Shown: positions 11,184-23,800, counted from the stretch's first letter. The stretch is 34,079 nucleotides of DNA from Antrodiella citrinella (GCA_004802725.1 SGPM01000299.1:1-34079); one strand, 5' to 3'. Program-made: numbers and translations. The notes: generated from the letters alone by a model not told the origin.

Positions 11184-13417
11184 TTATTTATACCAGAAAT
11201 CCATCCCTGTTTTTGCCTCATACTGCTTCAACAATTTTGCAACATCATTCACCACCAGGAATTTGTTCACCATGAGGGTCTACAAAATTATACAATTTGA
11301 TTACAGCTTGCTGAGATAATAACAAAAGACTCACAAGTAGAAATGTTTGAAGAGCACTCCATCCAGCAGCTTGATGAATAATACTCCAGTACTCCTGAAG
11401 GAATGCAGTAACACCTTGCATATACCCTTCAAAAATGAACTCTCTCCTGAAAGTAGACATCTGGGATAAGCACATCTTCAATAAAAGAGAAAGTTCTTAC
11501 CTGTGCAAGAACACCCATCTATTCCATACTGCAAGAATAACCTTGTCCTCATCCCTCACATCATCCAGCTCAAAAATCTCCTCATCCCTGTCTACAATCA
11601 TCCATGATAATACACCAAATGGCTCCAAGGAATGATCATTCAACAGGTCAAATAGTCTTGGACCTCCTGGGCGACATGAGTACTTATCCTCTGGAAGGTA
11701 TGGGGGCTGAACAGCAGGGCCCAGATGATTATATGGAGGTGGAGGGTCTGGGTAATGTGATGGTAAAGAGCCCCTGTAAGAAACATGTTGTGATGGTCTT
11801 GCAGGTTGTCTGTTTCCCATAAGAAATGGTAAGGCTGAGGGTGCTTGAAACTTGTGTTGAATCTTAATTTGAGCAACAGGTGCTTGGGCTTCAAGTTCTT
11901 TCATAGATCTTGTGGACTCTGGAACAGCTTCCTCTCTTGATTCTGATTTCACCACTGACTTCGGAAGATTAATACTATGCTCATTGTTATAAGATATATC
12001 AAAACCAAATCAAGTGATAGATATTTACTCAGCAGGTGGTTCAATGACACTCTTTAGCACACCAGCATGCTCTTCAAGCTGGTCTTCCTCCTGTTCATCT
12101 GTTGTTGATGTATTGGATGATTGAGACTGTTCAGAAAGCAATGGTCCAAAGGTGAGGGTGAGTCTCCAAGCAAACTATTGATAAAGAAAGTTCAGCTCTG
12201 GAATATTGTTGTCTCACACTGCTTACTTGGTTGATATCATCCTGCTTCCATTCTATCTCTACATTTTGATGAGAGCTATACAGATGTATCTTGAGCATGT
12301 CATGGTTCTCTATCTTGCCATGAAAGTCGCAAAGGGGGCACTCCCAGGAGGTCATCAATGCATGTCTCTCTTCATACATCCCAGATGTATGGTGAGAGAG
12401 AGAGTGATCAAAGATGGTGCTATCAGAGGAGCTCCCAGCATATCCCATAGCTCGATGTCGGTATAGGATATTGACAGGCAGAGCAAGGGGTTCTGCATGA
12501 ACAGAAATCTTCTTCTTCTGTGAACACCAGATCTCGAACCCTTTCCTTATATTCCGGCGTAGGAATGGCAGTCTGACAGCCAATAATGACCTGCGCTCCA
12601 AATCGAGCCGGCGAAACAAAGAGGAGAGATCAGGTGTCATACCATCGTCTCTCTGGGGAGTGACCGCCCTCGTGTTGACCGCTGAATCAGACTCGATCTC
12701 ATGATCATCGTTTTCCGAGTCAGATATCACAATTGGCTGAGAATGAGATATGACAGTGTTTGGCCTAAATGGAATTAGGATCCTGACAAAATGGAATTAG
12801 AATGCAGCATACCTTGCAAGGGCGAGGTCATCATCGTCCTCTTCGTCATCTGCGTCGTCACTTGCAGACAGTACTTGTCCGCCATGCATGATGAGCGACT
12901 GGCGTGCAGGGAGGGCCCGGAGGGGTCGGGTGAGTTGAACCTTGCGTGCAAAATGCTGCTTGCCGGCATCTCCAGCCCTTCCAGGTCCGGAGTCTACATG
13001 GATCTGATAGATCATGCGTGCATATGTACCACCGACTCGTGGGGCAGACCGGGAGGAGCTTTTTGTTGCTGAGGTCAGCCTTCCTTGGGTCCGATAGCTC
13101 GTATCCGACTGGTCTTGATCCTCAGAGAGGACCCGGTTATATTGTCTGTTCATAGTAAATGCGCCTCTCTTTGAGGGTTGAGTTCTTGTCTGAGTTGTAG
13201 GAAGACCTCTTCCGCGACCTCCCCGCCCACGACTGGGCATCGCGTTCGAGCTGCCACGGCCGCGAGCATGAGACGGCAAAGAGGGAATGGGAGGGAGACG
13301 TCGAATATTAGAACCCGGTGTATGCTGCACCGTGCCTTGCGCACCGCGTCGACTGACTCCGGTAGGTGCATTATCGTGGTTTGGGCGAGACGGACCGATG
13401 CTCTTTGAGGTCATCAT
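11184..13417 (-). CDS. SUZ12-like VEFS-box Polycomb (PRC2) subunit
   Basis: Probable Suz12 component of Polycomb repressive complex 2, which with the E(z) methyltransferase and the Eed WD protein deposits H3K27 methylation. Seen: a basic, Arg/Gly-rich low-complexity N-terminus; an acidic stretch (SDDADDEEDDDD); one C2H2 finger CPLCDFHGK..LKIHLYSSH (about 12290-12240) followed by VEIEW and WRLTLTFG; then the VEFS box, with LSWMIVDRDEEIFELDDV, DKVILAVWNRWVFLHR and GVTAFLQEYWSIIHQAAGW. My exons are 13417-12813, 12764-12227, 12174-12029, 11974-11501, 11446-11335 and 11279-11184. They total 1971 nt (656 residues), close to animal SUZ12. The last exon (TLMVNKFLVVNDVAKLLKQY...) needs a 55-nt intron; reading through it gives a different tail that stops at 11245. 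The ATG pair at 13417/13414 is the start. The C-terminal half is more AT-rich than the N-terminal half. Confidence 0.82.
12765..12812 (-). other. SUZ12-like intron 1 with a duplicated branch-point/acceptor module
   Basis: This 48-nt intron (GTATGC..TTAG) contains CTAATTCCATTT twice on the minus strand (plus strand 12767-12778 and 12789-12800). Each copy is followed by an AG acceptor. The upstream acceptor would leave a 30-nt intron and add six in-frame residues (ILIPFR); the downstream one gives a normal-length intron. Both keep the reading frame. Confidence 0.65.
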
Positions 13418-13706
13418 GACTGCAACTCGCGTGGTTCATCCAGTGTCAGACTTGCAGAAAGTGATGTTTCAGCTTGGAAGTTCGAGTAAGTGAGCAAGTG
13501 CAATGACCTACTGAAAGCAATGGAAACTAAGAGTTTCAGTCACAGTACTTGGTTCGAGGGACGGAACAGAACGCGGGGCGGCAATTGCCGGGGTCGTGTG
13601 GCGTCTCTTGCATTGTCTCGTAAAGAGCCTCGGAGAGTCGGCACAGTCTCTTCTTCCTACCTCTCTGATACTCATATTTTCATCCGTCGTCTTCTGGGAA
13701 GTCGGG
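13418..13706. promoter_or_regulatory. Bidirectional promoter (SUZ12-like / PQ-loop gene)
   Basis: 289 bp between two divergent start codons. I see no clear TATA box. The region toward the PQ-loop gene is pyrimidine-rich (CTCTTCTTCCTACCTCTC around 13647). Confidence 0.45.
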
Positions 13707-15150
13707 ATGTCAGAAACATGTCTCCCTGTGAGTATCCTTATAGCCAGTCGTGCAAGAGCAATATTGATATTGGTCGTGGATATCAGGACCGTGACGGTGC
13801 CACAACGGCACTTTCAGTGTTCATTTGTGTCGGAATGGTGATTTCGTATCTGCCGCAGGTGAATATCATTTCTGTCTTTGCTGTTTTGAAGACCTAAGTC
13901 CTGTTTTCAGCACATTCGAATCATGCTCGCGAAGTCATCCGAAGGTTTCAGCCCATGGTTCTTGCTGCTGGGGAGCACAGGGTCCGCAGCTGCCATGTTC
14001 AACATGTGAATACCACTGTCTCTTTATACCCTCTTATTGTCCTCTGAGACTATTTGAAGTATCATCATGCAGTGGGGAGTCGTGAAATGCTGCAGAGTCC
14101 TAGTACGTCCATACCTTGCCTCGTTGCACGTACCGCCCAGCTGACGTTTCCTCGTATAGAGTATAGGAGATTGCCTTGACTCTACGCTTGGGATATTTCA
14201 ACTGTTCCTGCAGTGGTTTCTCTTCAATTTTATGTACGTGAGACCGGCATCATCTTTGGTCGTGTGGCTCATTTATTTCGATGGGAGGCAGCCTTATACT
14301 ATACATGATCTATTACCCTCCCCATCTCAAATATGTGGCAGCCATATCCCTGGATGATAACGAGATAGGTGACACTCCGCCGAAGCCCAAGATTGACGCG
14401 AAGAGCGATGATTGGAGACTATCCGTTATCCTTTCTTGGGTCGTCACGCTCTTCATGTATGTGTCTGCCTTCTCATGTTGCAAGAACATCTGACACACCT
14501 ATACCACGCAGATTGTTCACGGCCTTCATAACCTTCTTCCTCCTGGGCACGAACCCTGCACCGTCGCCAGACACTTCTCTTCCTGGCCGCGGTACACAAA
14601 TTGCTATATGGGCGACGTTCTTAGGAGTGCTGTCCTCTCTCCTAGCAGCACTGCAATATATGCCGCAAATCGTCCACACATACAGGATGAAGCTGGTCGG
14701 CGCTCTCAGCATCGGGATGATGTTAATACAAAGTCCAGGCTCGTTGCTCATGGTAATAAGTATCGCTCTGAGGTGCGTACGCAGCTGTTGTTGCGACAGC
14801 GGTCACTGATACAAACGCATCCTTGTAGACCCGGGACAAATTGGACCACATGGCTCCCCTACGCCGTCTCAGGCGGCATGCAGTCCATCCTGCTCATCAT
14901 GTGTCTCTTCTGGCAACGTCGCCAACACAAGCTCCAAATTGACGACTTCGGCACGCCCCTCCCTGCTAATTCTCCGGAATTATCGCCTAGTATACCCATA
15001 CACAGGGGCACACAGCTAGACCGAGAAGGTTTGAGTGTGGCTGAGGAGGTGGATGGTGCCGAGCCTGAGATCCATGAGCAGACTCCGTTACTAGACAATG
15101 GGAAGAAGTCAGGCAGCGAGCGCGGGTTCTGGGGTCGTCTTTTCGGATAG
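13707..15150 (+). CDS. PQ-loop repeat (MTC superfamily) membrane protein, probably vacuolar
   Basis: Seven-TM PQ-loop protein of the cystinosin / cationic amino-acid exporter / SWEET-like superfamily; the substrate cannot be told from sequence. Seen: first PQ motif VISYLPQHIR, GFSPWFLLLGSTGSAAAM, QWGVVKCCRVL, LYMIYYPPHLKY, a short charged loop (DDNEIGDTPPKPKIDAKSDD), a second PQ motif LQYMPQIVHTYR, and TTWLPYAVSGGMQS. The cytosolic tail of about 70 residues carries an acidic dileucine-type signal EQTPLL, the kind that sends proteins to the lysosome or vacuole. There are about eight exons and about 350 residues. The ATG at 13707 opens a seven-residue first exon (MSETCLP) joined across the 13728 intron; the longer upstream open frame has no hydrophobic or PQ features. 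The third-exon acceptor is best placed at TTTGAAG before TATCATCATGCAG, because the nearby CAG would bring in a stop. Confidence 0.85.
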
Positions 15151-15413
15151 TCGACACTACTTTCTACTTAGACCTGTCCTTTGCTTTTTTGGGTTTGTTA
15201 GAATACTGGCTCACGCATATGCCCTACTGTACAATATTCTAATTGGGAAGCAGTGAGTAAAATCTCGCGATGGATGCGTCCGCTGAAGACCTTCCGGAGG
15301 GAATAAGGATAGAAGTCCGTATGCTACAGTGTTGCGAGATGTGAGACTACGTGATGGCTAAGAGACACGATTGCAGTCAGCACACCTGCATATTGGTTGA
15401 GAACGAACGTTGA

Positions 15414-17459
15414 CTACTCACTATACTTTGGTCCTCCGCCGCCCTCTGGCACGGTCCATGTGATGTCTTGGGTCGGAGCCTTGATATCGCACAACTTGCA
15501 GTGAATGCAGTTCTATGATGACACGCAGTCAGTAGCGTCGAACGGTGTGTGACGGGACGTCATACCTGCGAGTTGATGACCAGCTTCTTCCCTCCCCAGC
15601 TCCCCTCGCTGTTAGACTCATCCTCGACATATTCGTATACCTGCGCTGGGCACGCGCGACCCAGCAATCCAGCGTAATCGCCCACATTCGTGGCAACATG
15701 ATTCCGTAGCACTTCCTTGCTCTCAGAGTACTTTTCCTCCTTCAATCCAACACCCTCGCCTGTGCCCTCCAAACCAACATCTCCAGCCTTCTCGTACTGT
15801 CGGACTCGTAAGTGGACTGGCTGATCTTCCGCGTGGTTCGTACCCGTGAGCGTAAGACTCGTCAACAAGTCCGTGGACAATGGCGCGTCATAGGGTGGGT
15901 ACTCGATAGGCTGACACTCTGCCGCACGTCTCGTGTGATGTGCATCCGAGACCCGCGAATTCGAGAACGTCCAAGGCGTGCGTCCTTTCAGCAGTAACGA
16001 GTCCACGCCTGCGTAAGCGACGCCTCCCCAGATACCAAGTGCAGTATTGAACGACGGTCGGATGTTCCTAACTTCGTGCAGGTCCTGATAGACCCAACTT
16101 TTCTTGTAGGCATCCTCATATGCACTCATATCCGTAGACTTCTCCTGCTCCTGCTTCTCCGCCGCTTCCGAAGAAGTAGCGACATCGTACGCTGCCTCTG
16201 CAGCGAGCATGCCTGTTTTCATTGCGTTATGCGTGCCTTTGATTTTCGTGATGTTGACGAAGCCGGCGGAACAACCGATGAGTGCACCGCCGGGGAAGTT
16301 GAGTTTGGGGACGGATTGGAGACCACCTTCGTTCAGCGAGCGAGCGCCGTAAGCTATGCGTGTCGCTCCAGAGAGAAGATCACGGAAGAAAGGGTGGTGT
16401 TTCATACGCTGGGCAATATGTGCATGAGCAAGAGCTTTAGAAGAAGGTAGGGGTGGTGAAACTCACCTGAAGTTCGCGATATGGACTCAAGTAGGGGTTC
16501 GCGTAGTCGAGTCCAATGACTAGACCGAGACTGACAAGTCCATCATGCATATGATAGACCCATCCGCCTCCGTAGGTTTTCCAATCCAATGGCCAACCCA
16601 TCGTGTGCAGCACCTGGCCTGCTTGATATTTGCTCGGATCCACTCTCCACACTTCTTTGATACCGATACCGTACGTCTGGATATCTCTGCCTTCTCTCAG
16701 GTTGAACCGTCGTATGACCTCCTTAGACAATGACCCGTGTGCCCCTTCACCCAACAACGTCACTTTCGCCTTAAACTCCATGCCGGGCTCGAATGAATCC
16801 TTCATCCTCCCTTCTTTGTCAATCCCGACCTCGTTCGTCCTGACGCCAATGACACCATCCTTCCCATATACCAGGCCGGCTCCAGCGAATCCAGGATATA
16901 TTTCTACGCCAAGATCCTCGGCTATGGTCGCGAGCCACGCAGTCACGCGAGAGAGGGATACAATGTAGTTCCCCTTATGGGACATCTGTGGAGGGTGGGG
17001 AATAGGAAATGATATGGATTTAGTGAAGAATCGCATGCCGGTGCTGAGTGCTGGTTGTTGCAAGGGGTGGTCTGTGTAAGACTGCCAGTCTGGGAGTAGC
17101 TCGTTCAGAGCGCGTGGCTCGATGACTGCTCCAGAGAGTATATGCGAACCTGGGTGGGTTGAATTTCAGTTCAAACATTGCCGTGTTGAGATATCAGTGC
17201 ACTCACCAATTTCACCGCCCTTCTCCAGAACCACAACACGAATTTCCTTCCCCTTCTCCTTCTCCAGTTGCTTGAGTCGGATGGCGGCACTTAGACCAGC
17301 AGGCCCACCACCCACAATGCAGACGTCGACCTCATCTGAGACGCGTTCCACATTGCTAGGATCAAATAGCTCCCTGCGTAGGTGCGAAGTCGCGTGAAGT
17401 TGCCTCACAGCAACTCGAGACGCTGCTATACGAGCATGTTTACTGGCCAAACGTAGCAT
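15414..17459 (-). CDS. Electron transfer flavoprotein-ubiquinone oxidoreductase, mitochondrial
   Basis: Inner-membrane flavo-iron-sulfur enzyme that passes electrons from reduced ETF (fatty-acid and amino-acid oxidation, choline breakdown) to ubiquinone. Seen: a basic, hydroxylated mitochondrial presequence ([20 protein letters not shown]), the FAD-binding [80 protein letters not shown], and the 4Fe-4S ligands [10 protein letters not shown] plus [11 protein letters not shown]. There are four exons: 17459 to about 17206, about 17153-16467, about 16408-15567, and a short last exon coding the three final cysteines and ending PKYSE at 15414. Length is about 630 residues, normal for the family. 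The gene is convergent with the PQ-loop gene; the 263 bp between them shows nothing special. Confidence 0.95.
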
Positions 17460-17827
17460 AACGAGCTAGATAGACTGCAACAATGTTAGTTCAGTATCGA
17501 ACATATAAGTTCAAACTCACTGTTTTCCTTCGCCGACGATGACAATCACGACGAGCTCAACGTAGAATGGGCCTCTTCACCACCGTCCGACTCAGAGTCT
17601 GGTCCGACGACTCCAAGATCCGCAACAGGCGCCCATATAACCGTACGTGGGCGTCTGTGAACTTGATTTCACATAGACCAATGAGCATCCAAGGAAATCA
17701 AGCACAACGGAAACACCGGTTTGCTCTGGACGTTCAATAAACAAGCTTCCTGAGATGAATGGATACAATGATATCGTGTTCGTTTGGTTATACTTCATAG
17801 CTACTCTCAACACTACGTGCTTCTCTT
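17460..17827. other. Intergenic between Ltn1 and ETF-QO, with an unexplained open stretch
   Basis: 368 bp that should hold the ETF-QO promoter and the Ltn1 3' UTR, both on the minus strand. On the plus strand, 17520-17645 is GC-richer and open, and reads like an acidic Ser/Pro protein segment (DDDNHDELNVEWASSPPSDS...), with a GTACGT donor-like site at 17641. It has no start codon, so I do not call it a gene. Confidence 0.3.
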
Positions 17828-20800
17828 TCAATTCATGATCTCAGAACGACACAAAGGACAGGATGAAGAATGGCTCGTGCTGAACCACTTCACAAACGTT
17901 GAAATCAGCGAAGAACGTAGACATGAATGAAGTTCATCATCGTGCTTACCTTGTACAGGCAGCCAGCGTGGAACCGATTTTTGCACGTCTTGCAAGGTTT
18001 CTTCGGCAGACTGCTGTCGGTTGCACTGATCATCGAGTAGCAGATCGCGCATTCCGTCTGACCCTCGAAGTGAGAGGCAACGTTCTTCTTGAAGAAGCTG
18101 AGGCCATCGACGATGCTCCCGCTCTGTTGTATCGTAAGTTTCACAAAGTACACTCAGTCAGCAGAGCACACGTACCCGGGACGTCAGGATCAGCCGTACA
18201 CCAAGAATCCACGCCCGCCACCGGTCTTCGCTGACACCAATCCTCGTATCCTGGATCTCAATACTGTGAAGAGGCCAATCCGACGGTAGGCAGATCTTGA
18301 GCACCAGTTGGTACTCATCAACTGCATACGATGCTGTGACTTCGTTCACCGCACTGGCGACCTTCACCTTCATGTTCTCGTCTACTAATTCTGCGGTCAC
18401 GGCTGGATCCTTCACTTGTGCCAACTCAGTACGAATGATGGCCGGGGAGAAGTAGTTGGATGTGTACGACATGACTGCCGTTGATAGCTGTCGATCCCGG
18501 CAGTCCAACAGCCAGCTGCGGAACAGTGAAGGCACTGTCATGAGTGCGCGGAAATACAGATGAGCGGCGAGAAGTTGCAGGCTGTGACTTGTTTCTGAGG
18601 AATAAACTGAGGGGCGAAATCAGCAATGACCGGTATTCATCAGTGTCGAAATACGCACAGTCAAGATAGAATTCTTCCACAGCCCATATGTCTAGTTTGA
18701 ATGCCTTGGCCACCCCTCCATATAGGCCCAAGATACCCAGTACGTGCGGAAGGAAGTGTGCCGATATGAGGTCCAGTTTCTGGAGATGCTCAATGTAGCC
18801 AGACTTGACTTTCAAAGACTGGTGCAACGAAAATACATAAGACGACCAGCTAGTATGCAAAGTATGAAGACACGTACTGCGTTCGTGAAGAGATCGAATA
18901 TAAGCATCCAAATGAGGAGGTTTCCAAATGAGGCCTGTAGCTTGGCTCAGTCTCTGACCAAAAACAAAGCTATATATAGTACTCACTTGTCCGAGTAGAT
19001 CGTCCCCTTCATCCACTAGTTCGATACTCCGCTGAAGAATCTCAATGAGCTCGCTGGGTAGCTCTGGTTTGATCTCTGCTTCGGTGTCCACAGCGGCCTC
19101 GATGACTACATGTTCTGTATGCTTTGCGGCAGCCGCACGAAGCATGTGGTAAGCCATCTGCTGCACGTTTTGCGAAATGTCCATGACGAGGTGACACATC
19201 TAGTGTGAAATTTCAGTATTTCACGTATCAGTGTAAGGTCATTATTCCTTACCTTGGGCAAGGTTTCCTTGACAATCAGCGCCTCAGGAAGGTCTTGTAT
19301 GATTGAGATAGCGAGTTCTCGACAGACTGAAAGAGGCCCAGACTTTTTCGTCTCGGTGTCTAAGTAATGGCGACTGAGCAATGTACGGAATAGATGAAGC
19401 AAGCTGTCTACCTGATTTTTGTGCGATCAAATCTCGAATCACGGACAGCTGAGTGCGCTCTCTGTCTTGCCAAACGGAACGCAGAGATTTGTTCATAGAA
19501 GACAACTCTTGCACGACGATGAAGAGCTTCAACGTCCTCGCTAACACCGTGAATGTTGCTGGATCGTCTAGGGAAATACCCTGTAGTACATGACATTAGA
19601 AGAGCGATACCACCTACATCAAGACTGACTATACCTCTAGATTGTTCTCCATGACATCAAAAATGAAGTCCCAATGCGCGCCGGGCACGTTCTGCAGGAT
19701 CGGCGCAAGGTGGGTGAAGACTACAGTCATCTCCGATTCGACCTGTTCGACGATGTCCTCATCAGACGAGATCCACTGCTGGCATGCCTTCATAAGGTTG
19801 ACCGCACGTGGCGTCGGGAGGAATACGACGTCGGACTCAGGATCTGGTGCGACGGCGGCTAGACGTCTCAGCGTCCACAAGCCTTCGTGGTTTGCCTTGG
19901 AAGCTGGGATACCCAGTAGGCCAGCAGCTAGTTCGTTGCGGTATCTGTCCAGCCGAGGAGGTTCGGAACAGTGCTTGGTGACGGAAGAAACGATAGCCAG
20001 AGCGACGTGAGGTGCTGTAGGAGACAGTGAGATCCTATGAATCAATCTGCACATGACTGATATACGTACCTTTAGCTTCTAGCTTTCTAGCAATCATGAT
20101 GAGCTGGTCACCATCCTGCTTAGATGCGCCAGCTTGCGAAAGAACATGGTGCAATATTGTGTGTAGAATGCGAGCTTCGCGAACGTTGTCCTCACCGATG
20201 TGATCCAAAACGAGATCGTGGACGACGTGAGCAATACCGTTGTACGAGGGTGATCTCTTCCCCGTCGAAAGGCCGGCGAGGAGCATAGGGAGCCAAGTCT
20301 CCTCAATAGTATCCGCAAGCAAGTATGACATCAGCCTCTGCACTCGTGAATTGAACTCTTCCAGAGAAGAGACAGCGACCGCGATCCCAAAGACAGAGCT
20401 CCGGAGAGAAGGAATCTCCAGGACCTCGTTGGCATACTGCGCCACAGCGAGGAAGTGTCTCAGTGCCCAAGCGTTCTGTTTCGCTGCACGACGATCCTCT
20501 GCGAAACAAATCGACAGGGCGATGACGATACGGGCATACGACGAATACCCGGAGCTGTCGACAACTGACTGAGAGACGTCCTCGTCAGAGTCGTCGGAGA
20601 AAATCAGAGGATCTAGGACGGCCAAGCTAGAATTTGCTGGATTGGAGGGCAGAGTGTTCAACATGGCGGCAAGTGCGCTCTTGGCGGGGAAAATGTCTTC
20701 GGCGACATCGATGTCAATGCCGAGGGCTTGTGAGGTAATGAGCTGAGCCAGATTCGAGGGACTATGGACAATATTCAGCCAGTGTACTGCGATTATTAAC

Positions 20801-23800
20801 AGGGTGTGCTTACCTAGCCAAAGCAAAGCAATCCGACAACATGTCACGTATGTGAGCCTTTACGACGCCCCTAGCTGTGACCTTGTCATCTTCACTAGCT
20901 TTGGATAACCACAACTTCCATAAAACCTCTGCCGTATCCTTCTGAGAAGTCTCCATAATACGGTACTTCGGAATCAGGTATGCAAAGAGGAAGACATTTG
21001 GTAGGAGTGAAGACGCTGCGTTGTCCGGCAAGGCTGCAATACCTCGCGTCTCAAGGGCAACACTAAGAAGAGACAAGGGTGCAAAGCATGTCTCGATAGG
21101 AAGCATCGGGTTGTCGTGTAGTGCAGTATCCGCGTGGGTTGTGAAAGTTTCGCTGATGCTGGCAATGAAACCACAGTAGCTGTCGTCTGAAATGAAGTAA
21201 GCTGCAGGAAAATGAGTTAGTTCAAGCCTAATGATAGTGTTGATTCCAACGGACCCGGGTGTTTCAGAATCCTCTGTACGATGTCGAGAGTATGATCTGC
21301 CTGGTACTTCGTCAACATCTCGGCAAGCAAGAGGGACACAGTATTGTCCAATTCGACCGCCTTCGGTCGCAAATAGTTGGGAACATCGTTCTTTTCCACC
21401 GCCGCCACAAGCGAGGGTAGTGTGGTCTGGGCAACCTCCGGATCTTCAGCAACAGTGAGCAAAAGCCTTTGCCAGAGCTCATTGCAGAGTCCTTCGTCGT
21501 TGCGATGGGCAAAGTAGAGGAAAAGTAAAGGAGGCGATGTACTGAGGATCTTAGACGTATGTTTAGCAATAGTCTCGTCGACGGCCTATATGAAACCTTG
21601 AGTAGAGTTCGCATGAAACGTACTCAAATAACAATTCACCTGGGTGAGTTCCTGGTTCTGGAATAGCTGAGATCCAAAGCTGTCCAGCACGGCTAGGAGA
21701 GAATTGAGATACTCGACGTTGGGTGCATCGTCCTTCTCAAGAATATCGCCGAGGCTCGCAATGATAGATTGCAAGACCTCGGCAGTCAACTTGGAACTCA
21801 CATCCCAAGGGTGCGACCCATGCTCAAACCGCGCGGCGAACACTTTCAACGACGTGTGCAAGAGACCTGGAAGAGCTTTGTCTGTGACCTGTAGCGTCTG
21901 CCGAACCGAACCAAGAATGCTTGCCCAAGCCACATCGAATAGCTCTACATCTCAATTAACAAGGGAAAAACATTTCAACGAACTTATGTTACTTACCTTC
22001 GTCTGTTTTCTGCAATACCGTCAAGGCCTTCACCAATTCCTCGGCAGCCTTCTTCGGATCGACCTTGAGCTTATTCGTCGAAACTTCTTCCCATACGGAT
22101 GATATCTGTTGTGATACAAGCGCTCGCACTGTTTCCTTAGCCGTGCCTTCCAACAGAACAGACGCAGTCGGATCGTTCAATATCCGCCGAGTCAGGAAAA
22201 CGGCGCACTCCAGCAAAGCTGAAAAAAAAGCGAACGAAGCTTCAGCTTTGTCTAGACCGCTCAGTGCACGACCATCGATAGCTGCCCAGAACGAAGTGAA
22301 GAGGGATGGCACCGAAGGCTTGACCGATGCCAGAACCTGTTATTCAGTTAGTCGACACTCGCAACCCTCACCGAGTACGACGTACCGACGATGGAATGGT
22401 CGACAAGATAATGAGGATGGCTGGATAACCTTGTAGAGGAGAGCCGTTGCAACCAAGTTCCAGGAATTGAAGGAATTCAGGATACGCCTTCGAAACGGGT
22501 GCTACTACCGGTTTCTGTTGCTTGGGCTCATCCTCTGTTTCACCGTCAGATTCTTCGTCCTCGTCGTCCGGATCGGAATGAGAGGCTTCCAGCTCCCATG
22601 CATGGCGGAAGTCTAAAGAAAGCTTGATTAGCGGCCATGTATCTGGTATATCTAGAGACGGACATACCTTTCAGGAAGGTCAGCAATGGCTTCCATATAG
22701 CATGCCTCACATTGGGATCTGACTCCACCCATGCCGACCGCAAAATGGCAGTAGACAGGGACGGAAGTAGCGGCGTCAGACCAGCTACCTCTGTCATTAG
22801 TATCGTGTGACATATAATATGATGGAGCAGCGCACCTTTACAAGTGTCGATAAGGGTCTGCAGAAGAGTCCACGAAGACTTGCGCACGCCCGGTTGATTC
22901 CATCCGAAACTTTGTATCTCAGCAGGTACGAAGGGCGCAGCTTGTTCATGGTACAACGTCGTCCAGAGCGCTGCGTTGTCTAACGGAGCGATGAATTCTT
23001 CTATTCTCTTCTTGTCTGGACAAGACGCGACAAAAGTATCTGAGAGATGAATAGTGTACGACCAAAGCACATAATTATTAAGAGCCTTGCGAACATGGTT
23101 GGTAACGACCTACTTAGGACCCACTCTGCAGCACCGAGAGCACCTATCCGCAGTCGTGCATGTCGATCCAGTTCGTCCTCTTCCTCATCTTCTCCTCGCG
23201 AACGGCTGCCAGACTCCTCGTCTCTCTTCACAGGTGGAGCGGGTCTTCCACCAATTTTTCTCTGAGGATGTGGTGGAATGATAGCCGGTGGGGGAGGATT
23301 TATGTTGAGATATGTTGCCCCAGGATCCAGCAAGACGCGTTGGATGAAGCTCCAGATTCTAGAGAAAGATGCATCATCCAGTCTAAGTTTCTTCTCAGAA
23401 TCTGGCGGCGAGGGTGATGACGACTCGCCAAGAGGTGCGAGCGCGACAGAGACATATTTGGCCCATGACTGACGAGCGTACGAAGATAGCTGACGATCAA
23501 CGTCATGAGTAGCCATACACCAAGTCCCTAGGATGAATTCAGCTTGATCGGCGCTGGCCATTTCTTGTAAGAAAAAGAGCAGCTGCTCTGGGATCGGGTT
23601 CGGCAGACTCAAAATAGATGAATGCAATGCGACTGCAAGGATCCGAATGCGACGGGATGGGTGTAGAAACAGTGAAGGTACATGGTGAAACTGTCAAATA
23701 GAATATAAGAGATGTGTAGTGCCAAAACGATGTCAAGTTACGCACCCAAACTGGAATGGCCTCCACCAATTCGTGCACGCGATGTGCTTCGGTGCGCACT

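Noticed and set aside
10758..11275. Open frames in the convergent gap after P450 no. 2
   Set aside because: The composition is AT-rich, with no domain and no codon bias like the neighbours. Part of it overlaps the real last exon of the SUZ12-like gene.
11311..11334. A 24-nt intron in the SUZ12-like gene (GTGAGT..CTCAG)
   Set aside because: It is too short to splice. Using the next acceptor (TTTTGTAG) gives a normal 55-nt intron and a tail that fits the VEFS family.
15812..16968. Plus-strand open frames inside the ETF-QO gene
   Set aside because: They are antisense shadows of the ETF-QO exons, which carry the FAD and Fe-S motifs.
19642..20572. Plus-strand open frames inside Ltn1
   Set aside because: They are antisense to Ltn1 coding exons and show no family features.
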